Part shown: positions 1 through 10,526 of the stretch, piece after piece
How positions within the stretch are numbered: position 1 is the first letter of the stretch
Layout: each line of letters opens with the position of its first letter
Assembly: GCF_001640805.2 (NCBI RefSeq)
Contig: NC_066843.1
Span: 8,891,686 to 8,955,685, forward strand
Direction of reading: 5' to 3'
DNA from: Lates calcarifer
Lineage: Eukaryota > Chordata > Actinopteri > Centropomidae
DNA: 64,000 bases
Made by a program: the position numbers and the translations under genes
Notes under the pieces: model-generated
Told to the model about the DNA's origin: nothing
Database searches by the model: none
The model's input: the letters and a program-made list of their open reading frames with translations, nothing else

Positions 1-599
1 TTCCTACTGCTTTTTTCCCTTCCTTTGTTCTGCTAGTTTTCCATGAGGCCAGATAAAGATGTTCAAACACCACCTATCTGTATCCTTGACTTGACTTTTT
101 CTTTTCCCTTAAAACCTTCCATCCTGCTCCCCCCTTTGCTTTGCTTAAGATCAATGTTTTCCAGCCTGAAATAAGGAGATTACCCAGGCACACACTCTCA
201 CCCACCCTCCCCCAGCTTTTCAGCATGCTTGCACCGGATCAGGTTCTTCTTCAAATTCTGCCCTGTAACTCATGCTCTTGTGCATCCCAATTATGTCTCT
301 GTTGTGGTTGAGGGAATCAGGTCTTCTTCTTCTTCTTTTTTTTTTTTTTACACCATGGGATCAAGTGTCACCTATAATCACTCTGTTTTTCAGACAATGC
401 AAATCGGTCTAATTAGGGCTGTCTGTGAAAACTATTTGTCTGCAAGGTCAAAAATTTAAAAGCTTTACCAAACCTCCCTTATGTCAGAATCATAAATAAC
501 TACCTTACTTGCCCCTATATATTTCTTTGTATGGTATTCTGTTATATTCTATAATATTCAGATGAGGCATGAAGAAAAAGCCATTACAAAATAGAATAA
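1..599. other. downstream flank, nothing recognised
   Basis: Pyrimidine-rich at first, then AT-rich, with a T-run near 337-350. No gene, repeat family or RNA could be recognised. Confidence 0.5.
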
Positions 600-605
600 T
601 TTATT
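600..605 (-). terminator. candidate poly(A) signal for sdk2
   Basis: This is the only AATAAA I found on the coding strand between the stop codon and the window edge. It is followed by a T-rich stretch (ggctttttcttc) 20-35 bases on, as expected near a cleavage site. It would give a 3' UTR of about 1.6 kb. An ATTAAA at 1477-1482 is a weaker alternative. Confidence 0.4.
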
Positions 606-2214
606 TTAGAGAGCTACCATGAATAGGTCCATGTTTCCTTCATGATGTATACAGTTAAGTTCACACTGGAAATCTGACAGATTATATTTCTGGACCTCAA
701 AGACCAACTGTCTAAGTTTATACACTATGGTTCCAACTCCAGCACAGCAAAGTCCCATTCAACTTTAGTAAAGAACCAGCATATTCAAAGGTGCTGTAGA
801 AAACATCTCATCATAACACATGTATATATGTGTACTGTGAGCATAAAACACATTGTCAGTCATCATATCAATGCCATGTTACACTGTAACATGTTGAACA
901 CAAATAATATCACACAGCACGATCCTTGGTGATGCATTTCACAAACAATACCTGTGACTTGTTGCTGTCAATCCTTAAATAAAGCTTTTTTAAATAAACA
1001 TAGATACACAGTTAAGCTGACCTCTTCTTAAGCCTCATGAACAAACTGAGATTGTCCAACACATACAAGCTTTCTTTGATTTTTTCTGTTTGTAAGTGAC
1101 CAATTGTCACATTGACTTTCCAGTAATGTTATCACAGAAACACAGTGTTGTGAAAATCGGCATGGTGGTTGAGATCTCTACAGATCTACTTTGCTAATTC
1201 ATCACACCTTTTACTAATGTTCCTCTTGTATTACCCGATCAAAGTGAGTTATTTGTGTACTTCTTTGACAGCGGTTATGTTTGATGTGGTTGTGATGGGA
1301 TAATATCGTTTGAAGAAGAAGATTTGTGCTTTTGGTCCTCTTGTCATCACTCTGTGATCAACATAAAAGCAAACCGATGCACAATAAGAAAGTTGTCTAA
1401 GTTTGTATATCTACTGACATGAGTACCAGCACACAATCAACACATTCCCCGGACTACTATAAAGGTGCCACAATGCTTTAATGTGATTCATAACATTGTC
1501 ACTAGTGATGTTCTGAAAATGTCGAGCTTGAAGCTGATTGATATAAATATCTGGTAAACAATATAAGACAAGTACATATAGTAAACACATAATGCAGTTC
1601 CAACAATGATTAGGCAGAGTGAGAAACTCAAAGGCAGCCACTGGCCACAGTGACCATTTGTGCCTCTCTCCATGTCTGAGTCAATTTCTCACTATTAGTT
1701 TGTCCTTTCTTCAAATGTCACATTTTTTCTGTCAGAGCTGATTTTTCCATTGTCCAGTCTCAGCAAGCCAAGTGGTCCGTACTCTATATGGTTCTAAGGT
1801 GGTTGTTTTTCCATAAAGCTCTCATAATAAACAATAATACAGTATTTTAAAACAAGGGTTTCTTTTTTAAGAACCTCGGGTTCTGTTTATCCCTTGTTTA
1901 TGTGGTTGAACCTTCAAATAAATTTACTTAAGCAACGCATAAAAAACTTTCAAATGATTGTCTTTTCATGAAATACATATCACATGGACTAACCAACCAT
2001 ACACGCTATACACAATCATACACACACACTCTTCACAGAGGAGAAAGCGCTAATCAAGATGACTGCAATGCGTAATACTGAGCAACAACTCTGTCAGTAA
2101 GACAGAGGAAAACAAAAGATCAAAAGGAAGAGAGCAAAATACAAATAAACCAACAACAACAAAATCAAAGACTCGTCCTCAGGGTCCTGTTGTTATTGGA
2201 AGGAGAGCTGTGTG
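606..2214 (-). other. probable sdk2 3' UTR
   Basis: This stretch directly follows the TGA stop. It is AT-rich, has no convincing open frame, and runs to the candidate poly(A) signal at 600-605. No repeat family is evident to me. The end point is an inference from that signal only. Confidence 0.5.
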
Positions 2215-2625
2215 TCAAACAAAAGAGGAGAAGCCCGCGGTAGGTGCCTGAGCGGCACAGCCCAGACTGCTGGGGGGCCGGTAGAGGGTGCTGTGCTGGC
2301 TGGGGGGTTCGGAGGACAGCAGGGAAGGGGTGGGAGTCCGGCTTCCCTTGGGCCTGAACAGAGTGCCCTGGCCCTGGCACTGCGGCTGTGGGGACGGGGC
2401 ACTCTGGGGGAGGAGAGGGGGCAGAGGGGGTATGGGTGGGGGGTGCTGCCGTGACTCCTGTTCCACCAGGGGTTCGGGCTGAGAGTAGCCGTACGCCGGC
2501 GGACGAGAGACGCCCTTCTGCTGCCGTCGCCAGGAGTTGTAGTAGGTGGGGTCGCTGATGTAGTGGTTGACGAAGGAGTGGGTCTTCTGCCGGCTCTGAT
2601 CCATCTCATATTCGCTGTCGCTGCC
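2215..2625 (-). CDS. sdk2: sdk2 exon 45: terminal cytoplasmic tail with PDZ-binding C-terminus
   Basis: Residues 2038-2174 and the TGA stop (2215-2217). It begins [10 protein letters not shown], continues [20 protein letters not shown], then a proline-rich stretch ([12 protein letters not shown]), [20 protein letters not shown] and ends GFSSFV. That hexapeptide is the sidekick class I PDZ ligand, known to bind MAGI-family scaffolds at synapses. The exon is GC-rich, so long open frames also appear on the other strand and in another minus-strand frame; I treat those as shadows. The acceptor is gactcacag. Confidence 0.94.
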   Translation of the reverse strand, partial: GSDSEYEMDQSRQKTHSFVNHYISDPTYYNSWRRQQKGVSRPPAYGYSQPEPLVEQESRQHPPPIPPLPPLLPQSAPSPQPQCQGQGTLFRPKGSRTPTPSLLSSEPPSQHSTLYRPPSSLGCAAQAPTAGFSSFV

Positions 2626-2703
2626 CTGTGAGTCAATGTGAAAAAAGAGTTAGAAAACACTTTTACAGTTACAAAGTAGAGTATAGTGAAAAACAAAAGC
2701 ACA

Positions 2704-3052
2704 TGAGGTGCGATCAAAAAGTTCTGAGACTGTTCCTTGTTGCGAATGAATGGAGTGCGGCACGGTATTATGCATGCAGCAGGTGCAAGCAATGACCAAA
2801 CAGCAGTTTTCACGGTGGAAGAGCCCACATTCTCCAAGACTGAAGAAGGAGTATCAGGTCAGGAGAGTGACCAAGAACATACTTAACATTTTCTTTGACA
2901 TTTGCAGGGTTGTGCACCCTGAATTCGTCCCCCAGGGTCAGACTGGCAAAACCAAGCTCTACTGCACCACTCTGGGGCATCTAAGAGAGGACATTCGGCA
3001 CTTAGGACCTGAGTTTTTTGGCTGCACCAACACAATTTGATCACACCTCGTA
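2704..3052 (+). mobile_element. decayed mariner-type DNA transposon fragment
   Basis: The ends form imperfect terminal inverted repeats: gaggtgcgatcaaaa at the left and the complement of gaggtgtgatcaaa at the right. Inside, the plus strand reads VTKNILNIFFDICRVVHPEF, then VPQGQT and LREDIRHLGPE. These are the mariner transposase block FFDxxGVVHxEFVPxGQT and the following LRExIRxxRPE. The later catalytic HHDNAPAH block is missing, so this is an internally deleted, non-autonomous relic. It lies in the intron between exons 44 and 45. Confidence 0.72.
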
Positions 3053-3874
3053 CAATTGGGTTGCTGACTAAAAAGAATAATGACAGCTACATTAACATGC
3101 TCACAAATCAAAGCTAATTCTATTGTAGCATCGTTACTGGTGAACTGAATGCACAATACTGACTCATAACACAGCAGGGAATATCTACTCAGAGACAACT
3201 GGCAATCTATTAATCCATGTACAATTCTATGGGGCAGATAATCACTTCTCTTGAGCATCTTTCATGCACAGGAGCTCACCCATAGCTTTGTGGAGCACAG
3301 ATGTGATAAGTGTACACAAGATCGTCCTAGAATTGGACAGAGATAATGTTTACAGGATTATTTTGCTTTTGTTGTAATATTAAGCCATCAGCCTTAAAAG
3401 TAACAAATGTTTGTGTGGGTAGAATCCTGTTCCTGTTCCAGCACGTTGTGCCGGCTGAGAAATGCAAACAGTTAAAAAAAAAAAGAGAGAGCAAATTACT
3501 CTCACAGAAAACATTACACACTTGGCACATTTGTGTGCCTGACAAGTGCCTGCCCATCTACTGCTCTTTTGAGACACTACAGCTTAACAGATGTTGAAGC
3601 ACCATTTATTTGCACAAGTGGCAGGTAAACAGTGGGAGGCTATGCAGAGGAAAAAGAATAACAGCGGTTTGTGTCTCCCGGGAGAGCAGTATTTGTTCAG
3701 ACTGGGTTGAACAATGTTTTGACTGTGCAGGTACCAGATAAATTGGCCAGGGATACCCAGAGTGTGGGAAGACAGATGTTTAGAATCTGCTACAATCAGC
3801 TTCTTCTGCCTTTTGTATCTATCATCCCTCATCACCTCTAACCTCCCTGTCTCCTCACCAGACCTCCCTGATTC

Positions 3875-3885
3875 ACGCGCACGCG

Positions 3886-3942
<57 letters not shown>
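3875..3942. repeat. (CG)n(CA)n microsatellite
   Basis: Alternating CG units pass into about 25 CA units. Alternating purine-pyrimidine of this kind can adopt Z-DNA. Confidence 0.95.
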
Positions 3943-3944
<2 letters not shown>

Positions 3945-4435
3945 AGCTGCTTAGATCATCACATAAGACCCGACCCAGCAGGCCAGATTAACACGACATT
4001 TCCTGTTTGAGGAGAATTAATTAGTTGTGAAGATATTCCAAGACAAATGAGACATGAGAAGTGGAGCCATACTCTCTTCCCATGGGAGAACATGTCAGCC
4101 ATGACTGGCCTATGCTAACAGATGATACTTTCTTTGAGGTGATCTACTTGAGGCAGATTGTCTTATAGCTATGTAGTCTGCATCTAGCAAAGCCATGATT
4201 ATGACAAAAAAGAATGGCGGTTATCAAGGTGATAGATGATGATGGCGACAAAAGTAAAAGACAGTGGAATATGAGAAGTATTTTTGAGTTTAGGGAGGTT
4301 ATGACTTTGCCTCTGAAAGGACTTTGTCACTTTGGGAAATTCAAACAGTCGAATTTTACTTTTTAATTCTAGCTCATTGTCTATTCCAGACATGGAGAGG
4401 ACGTGGGCTGCAAGCCAGGGTCATTCATTGCTTAC

Positions 4436-4565
4436 CTGAGAGTCAGATATCTCAGAGGGTTTCTCAGTCAGGCTGCTGCTCTCTGCTGGGATCAGGTCAT
4501 TATACTTAGTGCTGACATCCTCGTCTGAGTAGTGCAGGCTTCCAGGACTGGGTCTCGGTGGAGAC
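4436..4565 (-). CDS. sdk2: sdk2 exon 44: middle of cytoplasmic tail
   Basis: Residues 1994-2038. It reads [17 protein letters not shown], then [19 protein letters not shown] and ISDSQ. This Ser/Pro and acidic segment is conserved in vertebrate sidekicks. The acceptor is ctgtccag and the donor gtaagc in phase 0. Confidence 0.93.
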
Positions 4566-4628
4566 CTGGACAGATGGAGAAAAGGAGACAGAGTGTCTAT
4601 CAGAGACTGAAACCAAAAGACACAACGT

Positions 4629-4676
<48 letters not shown>

Positions 4677-7090
4677 AAGGTTACACAAGAAAACTGTTTC
4701 ATTTGATCATCATCATATTTCTCTTTGGGAAACTCTGGAGCTCTCTCTTCTTTGAGAACACATTTGGGTAAACATTAAAAGCCCTGTCATTCTTGTGACT
4801 GACACCTCTCAGATGGCTAATGAAAGCCTGCAAAACAGCTCTAAAAATGAAGAAGCTCCCCATCCCACGGGGGGTTCAGTGCGATGAACATGCAGAGACT
4901 GAGCGCAGACTCATTGATTATGAAAGTGAAAATGATAGCTCACTTCAGAAAAGCACGAGAATGGGCTATTTGCATACTCCTGGAAGCTGCTAATACACAA
5001 CGCAGGGGAAGAAATTATATTTGGTTTTATTCTTTCCCTATTTCCTTCTGATCTTTGCCAAATGTCTGCTGGGAGCATTGGCAGGGGGTCAGTTCTGCAT
5101 GAGTTCAACTCACTTCAACCGTCATGAGATGCACAAACAGGATTCTGCATAAAAGCATATGAAAATCTTCATGAAAGGATTCTTTGTGGTGATTAGAGCT
5201 AAAAGACTGTACAGATTGAGTCAGTCGTAGATTTAGACCTCCTGCACAAAAGCTGTGCAACTAAGCATGGCCCTGAGCTCAGCAAAGTATTATAAAGTTC
5301 TTTTATGAGTGTAGGTCAAGTAAATAGACCCCTGGCTTCTTTTGGCTCTAGTCATTAAGTCTGTAAAGTGAAGCAGAGAGAAACATCTGTGCAGACAATT
5401 ATTTTTCTTCTTCTGCAGTAATGACTGCTGCTGTGTTCAAGGTCTGCTGAGATTGAATTGGACAGTCAGAGGGCCAAAACTGGACCAATACCTTCACATC
5501 GCTGAGCTACATCAGTGGACACAGTATGGAACTGAGGCTAACACAGCATTAAGAGAAGGGTTTGCTGTGGGTTCAGATAAAAGACAAAAAATTATATGAA
5601 CTAGGAATGGCATATAAGTAAACGTTTAAATGACTTGAAATGGAAAACCTTGTATGTGGGGGCAGAATAGACAAGCATAAAACCCTGTGATGTCAAGTGT
5701 AATACTAAGGCATAAAGGAGACAACCTTGACGACCTCTCAAGTAAAAATTAATGTGTGCAGAGATATATGCAGGAGCTAAATCACTGGGAATGCCAAGAA
5801 CAGGAAGCTTAGAAGTCACAACATGACAACGGCCATGAAAGGATTGACACAACAAAGGGACATCTCCTCTGGGTTAAAGGGGATGACGTGAGGGGGCGGA
5901 ATGTGAGAGGGAAAAAAAACAGCATCTACTTAGAATTCAGACAAGGTTGAGTCAGACATTAAAAGGATGGGGCCACGTGAGCGCAGGGGAGGGGCGATAG
6001 ATCCTGCTACCTATCTCACTCAACACAAAATGCTGCCAGTGAACTCTGAATTATTTAGGAGTGTTGTATTTCTTCTTTTGCCTTATCTGTCTAATTCATC
6101 CTTCTTTCCCTCACCCTTTCAAATATCCCATAGGGAGCCCTCCCACTCTTTCTCCTTAGTCCACAGATCATTAGCAAAGAGTAGGGAACCAGATTGGAGC
6201 CCTTCAAAGAGAGGGAGGATCTCTAGGCTCTTTGATCCCCTTCCCGGCCTCCTTGGTCAAGGAGAAAACAGCACAGATTCCCCTGCCCTTAATGCAGCCC
6301 TTTAAACACATTCAACCATAATGTGGACACTAATGTGCAAAAACCAACATCTTTTTTTCCACTTTTTTTTCTGTAACAAGAAGCAGACTCTGGACCCCCA
6401 TCCCCCAATGCAAACCATGTGACCATCTGCCGAGTGCGTGACCCGTGCATCTATGCAGAACATTCCCTTTGCAGAGTTTGTGAAAGTCCTCTTATCTAAT
6501 GTTTACATAAACATTACCAAAGAGCCAGCCTGCCAAAGTCCTGCTGATGGGTAGAAGGACGTGTTCTCGTTCTGACAGGGTTGTACTTTATGTCGAGATA
6601 GCCCTCACAGCACTGCACTTGAGTGAAACTCTGGGCTCAAGGCCAAAGGAAAATGGCCGGCTCTGACCCATAAGCACCCTTTGTCTGAAGCGGTGATAGA
6701 CAGACAAAGACCCCATGCAGAAGCTCATGAATACTAATTAGCCAGTATTGTGATGTCCCCTTCTATAAATTGTTCCTTAGCACAAACAGCGAATATCAAC
6801 AAGGAGAGCGGAAGGAGGCTGGAAATCAGCAGCTGGGCTCCTCGAGGCTCGGCTTGTTCTCTCAAGAATGACAAGCTATTGTGAGGGAAGGAGAGGAAAC
6901 ACAACACTACATTATTAATTCCTGTCAGTATCATTAGTAACACACTCAACTGGAGGAGGAAACTCAGACAAAACTGAGTTAACAATATTTTTATGAAGCC
7001 TGCAGGAAATGAGTGTGATAGTCAGGTGAACACCATGGATGACTGTGAGCGTATGACTGATGACGACATGTTTAGGGTGATTTGACTGAC
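4566..7090. other. intron between exons 43 and 44
   Basis: About 2.5 kb. It contains a GT/GA microsatellite at 4627-4676, close to the exon 44 acceptor, and an inverted SOX-like motif pair near 6679-6709. No coding sequence was recognised. Confidence 0.8.
4627..4676. repeat. (GT)n(GA)n compound microsatellite
   Basis: About 13 GT units followed by about 12 GA units. On the coding strand this is a TC then AC tract about 60 bases upstream of the exon 44 acceptor. Confidence 0.95.
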
Positions 7091-7235
7091 CGTGTGTAGA
7101 TGCCGTTCTTGCGGCAGAATGAGTTCTTCACAGAAAGGCGTCTGTTGTTAAGCTCCAGGGCCGGGAAGCGTCCCTCATCCAGGCGCACCATCTCCCCGTG
7201 GGTCAGGGGCAGCGCCGTGCAGTTGGAGTGGTTGC
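7091..7235 (-). CDS. sdk2: sdk2 exon 43: proximal cytoplasmic tail
   Basis: Residues 1946-1994. It begins [16 protein letters not shown], which is variable, then gives the conserved [17 protein letters not shown] and CRKNGIYTR. The second half is nearly identical to remembered SDK2. The acceptor is ctgtccag and the donor gtcagt splits an Arg codon. Confidence 0.93.
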
Positions 7236-8871
7236 CTGGACAGGGGTATGAGGACGACACTGTTCGGTCGTGGAATGAAATAAGTGATTTGTGATCTTCA
7301 GTCAAATCTAGAATCAGTTTCAGTCTTAAGTATGAACTACACACAACACAATACAACTCCAAGCTTTTTTAACATAAACACCATAATTTTTCTAAGCACA
7401 AAATTTGTATTTGGGCATTTTATCAATTGCATCATCCTAAATTTACAGCAGCTCAAAATGTTAAATTCATCTGTAGAACATCATCATCAGTCTGTCAGGC
7501 CCACTGTCCAGTCCTGGCCTCTAGTAAAACAAACAGCCGCCAGTGTGAAAGTCCAACTTCATGGCTGGGAAAACTGGGGAGGGGTTGAGAGGGGCGAAGA
7601 AGCCCTCTTTGTATCCCCACACAAACACAGTCCTTGTCTATACTGGTCTAGACGAGCCCTGTTTACTGACCCCGGTAACCCTGGCACCCTGCTAAATGCT
7701 GACTAAGCTAAAAAGTCACTAGTCGCCTCAGGAAGGCTTGACCTGATCCTTCACTCTTTCTCCCAAATCTCCCACCTTCCCCTTCTTACCACTATATCTG
7801 TCCCTACTAGTCGCTACTAAGAGCTCTTGGGTGGCCAAACTTCTAGGAACTAGAATTACTTATTGCAGTTAATTACCCTGTGAATTCTTCAATTATAGAC
7901 AAATATGTGTTTTGTGCAGTCACAGTGACCTTGACCTTTGACCCTTTATTTCTGACCACCAAAATCCAATGAGTTCATCTAACTTCAAGTGAATATTTGT
8001 GCCAAACTTAAATAAATTCTCTCTAAGTGTCCCTGAGATATCGCGTTCACGAGGCCAAAATTGCATTTTGTGAGGGTGCAGTGATCTTGACCTTTGACCT
8101 TTGACCACCAAAATTGAATCAAATCATCCTTGAGTCCAACTGAATGTTTGGATCAAATTTGAAGAAATTACTTCAAGGTGTAGGTGAGATTTTGTGTTCA
8201 TGAGACGGACAGGCAACCCGAAAGTACAAAGCCTCCAGCCACTGCTGTCCTCAGTGCGGAGGCATAAAAATTGCCCTAGATGCCTTTACTGTGATTAGAA
8301 CCAACCAACCACAATGTGAAGTATTAACAATAAGTCCACTAATGTTGATTAACTTCCCTTACCTAATGTGTTTGGGTTTGAAGACAGAACCCCTGATAAA
8401 GAGTTTCTAGCAGCAGTAGTGTCACCTGGGATAATTCACAATCATGAAAATTGGCTTCTTGATACAGTGGTGCGAGAGCTGTAGTTATATAATTACTCTC
8501 AGTCTGACTAATGACCTGAGCATTAAACCACTGCCAAGCCATTTATCCCAGTATTGATCCTCACTGCAGTTAAACATGAACAATAATGTTTATTCATCTG
8601 CCTATTTCAGCTCTTTCACCGGTAACCTTTACTCTCATCCTTCCCCTGTCAGCCAAACAATGAAAGGGAATACAGGTAATTTGTTTAATTGTGTGAGCCT
8701 GTCACGCTTCCATTTTATAAAATAGACTCTGGATGTGCAATCATTAAAATGCAATTCTCAGCAGAGCTGTCCATGAGGGAGACAAATACTGGTCGATAGC
8801 TTAAGTTGCAGAAACAAATAGAGAAACTGAAACGCTAGTGCTGAGTTGAGCAGTCAGTCGTTGTTTCCTAC
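7236..8871. other. intron between exons 42 and 43
   Basis: About 1.6 kb, dominated by the dispersed repeat at about 7915-8270. The rest shows no coding potential. Confidence 0.8.
7915..8270 (+). repeat. teleost dispersed repeat with two units rich in TGACCTTTGACC
   Basis: Two diverged units of about 160 bases follow each other. Each has TGACCTTTGACC, ACCACCAAAAT, a segment like GTGCCAAA and a TGAGAT box, and the second ends in CAACCCGAAAGTACAAAGCCTCC. A short terminal hairpin (gcctcc and ggaggc) closes the element near 8229-8262. I recognise this as a repeat common in fish genomes but cannot name the family. Confidence 0.7.
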
Positions 8872-9012
8872 CTGAATCTGCTTTTTTGGTGTATTTTTTA
8901 CTCTGGCCTCGGATGATGAGGATGAAAACAAGGAGGAGGATGAAAATGAGGCCCACCAGTGCAATCACAACCAGGAACCACCACTCCTCATAGAATGGAG
9001 AGACTTTCTGCG
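8872..9012 (-). CDS. sdk2: sdk2 exon 42: juxtamembrane and transmembrane helix
   Basis: Residues 1899-1946. A short extracellular stalk ([11 protein letters not shown]) leads into a hydrophobic helix from [10 protein letters not shown] to LVFILII, followed by the basic stop-transfer [10 protein letters not shown]. The helix is single and places the C-terminus in the cytoplasm. The acceptor is cgttcacag and the donor gtagga. The sequence matches SDK2 closely. Confidence 0.93.
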
Positions 9013-9097
9013 CTGTGAACGGAACAAATAACAGAAATTAATACCTCAGTAAAACATGTATTATACAATTAACTCATCATTTTAAAGCATAATTAAC

Positions 9098-9262
9098 CTG
9101 ATATGGAAGGGGAGGGGGCGCTGGGGGACCCATAGCCATAGTCGTTGACCGCAATTACTCGAAAGTCATAGGTGACCCCTTCTCTTAGCATGTCCAGGTT
9201 AAGTGTGTAGGATGTCACTTCCTTAGGAATGTCTTTGATAAGGATATCCCACAATCCTTCAT
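9098..9262 (-). CDS. sdk2: sdk2 exon 41: second half of FNIII 13
   Basis: Residues 1844-1899. It reads [37 protein letters not shown] and SAPSPSIS. This is the last extracellular domain. The acceptor is gtctttag and the donor gttaat. Confidence 0.93.
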
Positions 9263-9360
9263 CTAAAGACAAGGTGAGAAAAGACGTCAATATATCAGCT
9301 ACCAGAGCTGTAGTCATCATAGAGGAAAGAACTCATCAACTGTTTTTGAGTGTGGCTCAC

Positions 9361-9486
9361 CAGAGGGTCTGGCCTCAATGACGTATCGTGTGATGGGTGC
9401 ACGACCTTGATCGCCACTCGTCCAGTGCAGCGTAAGGGCAGTGCCGTAACGAGAAATAAAGGGTTCTCCAGGAGGGCCTGGGGCTC
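9361..9486 (-). CDS. sdk2: sdk2 exon 40: first half of FNIII 13
   Basis: Residues 1802-1844. It reads [19 protein letters not shown], then [20 protein letters not shown]. The acceptor is tcttcaaaag and the donor gtgagc splits an Asp codon. Length 126, symmetric in phase 1. Confidence 0.92.
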
Positions 9487-9582
9487 CTTTTGAAGACAAA
9501 AACTGACTGTTAGAAAAACCAATCCTGTCAGGGAGGCACTCTAAAAGATTATATTATTGACACGGACATTAGAAATAAGTAC

Positions 9583-9744
9583 CTTCTCCTGGCCCAGTGG
9601 TGATGTTAGCCTCTACCTCGGGGCCGTAAGTGAGCGTTTTAGCGCGGATGCGGAAGTTATAGGTGACGCCATCAGCCAGATCTTTGATCTTCATCCACAA
9701 GGGAGTGCTGCCCTTCACATCTACTGTCACTATCTTACTGACAC
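9583..9744 (-). CDS. sdk2: sdk2 exon 39: second half of FNIII 12, with two possible 3' splice sites
   Basis: Residues 1748-1802. It reads [38 protein letters not shown] and [11 protein letters not shown] placed the acceptor after cactccag because it joins as PVDG-VSKIV, as in SDK2. A second AG 21 bases upstream (after ctgtacag, exon start 9765) also keeps frame and would insert DSSPRTP. The donor is gtactt. Confidence 0.87.
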
Positions 9745-9765
9745 CTGGAGTGCGAGGAGAGGAGT

Positions 9766-10388
9766 CTGTACAGGAAACACTAAGACTCTAGATGCTGCTT
9801 TCTACAAGCGACAAATAGCCAAGCTTTGTTTGTACAAACAGACACATAGAGGCACGTAGACGACTTCACAATAACAAGTCAGAAAACCAAAACACACATA
9901 TCTGCATATTCAACAGAACAGGTGTATTATTCCAGCAGCCTCCTAGATATCCAGACACAGGGATCCTTTTTATAATAGACTGACATATTCCCTGTCTTTG
10001 CTACTCTGTTCAGCTTTGCTCTGGGTTCATTAGTGGACAGCCGAGGGACCACAGCAGCCTCAGCTCAGCATTCCACCTCTGCTCCCAATTACTTGACAAT
10101 CTGGTCCAGGCAACTACACTTAGCCAGCTATTAGCCATGTTTCTCTGAGTGAGAGAGGAAGCTGTGCAAAGTCTCACCAGAGCATTCCAACATATTTTAT
10201 CAGCCATACCATATATGCTACTGCGGGGCCTACACTCATCTGTAACAGATTAGAGCATGAGCTTAAGCAGCGTGAGTTAAAAAAGAGCATAGTAACAAGG
10301 CTAGAGGTTGTAAATCAGTGTCTGAGAAAGCCAGTTGAGGAATGTCAAGACACGGCAGAGTTATTAGGCTCCAGGCAGAGTTTCTCAC
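9766..10388. other. intron between exons 38 and 39
   Basis: About 0.6 kb of unremarkable sequence. I see no repeat or coding segment. Confidence 0.75.
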
Positions 10389-10526
10389 CATCGACTGGAG
10401 TACAGGGTTCGTAAACCAGGCGGTAGCCCTCAATGATGCCATTGGCCTGCTTGGGCTCTCCCCAGGACACGTTGACTGAGGTGGTGGTCAACTCACTGAA
10501 GTGGATGAAGCTGGGAGCACTGGGCG
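10389..10526 (-). CDS. sdk2: sdk2 exon 38: first half of FNIII 12
   Basis: Residues 1702-1748. It reads [37 protein letters not shown] and YEPCTPVDG. The acceptor is caaaag, a weak AG with a poor pyrimidine tract, but the junction QQA-APSAPS is exact. The donor is gtgaga. Confidence 0.91.

Larger units (their letters stand above)
2626..4435. other. intron between exons 44 and 45
   Basis: About 1.8 kb. It holds the mariner relic near its 3' end on the coding strand and a purine-pyrimidine (CG/CA) microsatellite at 3875-3942. Nothing else is recognised. Confidence 0.8.

Noticed and set aside
2212..2482. Plus-strand open frames opposite exon 45
   Set aside because: Glycine- and arginine-rich antisense shadows of the proline-rich tail, with no domain or homologue recognised.
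2193..2837. A 214-residue open frame on the minus strand overlapping the last exon
   Set aside because: It is a different frame of the GC-rich terminal sdk2 exon and runs into the intron. The exon 45 frame has clear homology, ends in GFSSFV and fits the splice phase.
7920..8111. Minus-strand 63-residue open frame with repeated GQRSRSL
   Set aside because: The repeated peptide merely reflects the duplicated units of the dispersed repeat, not a protein.
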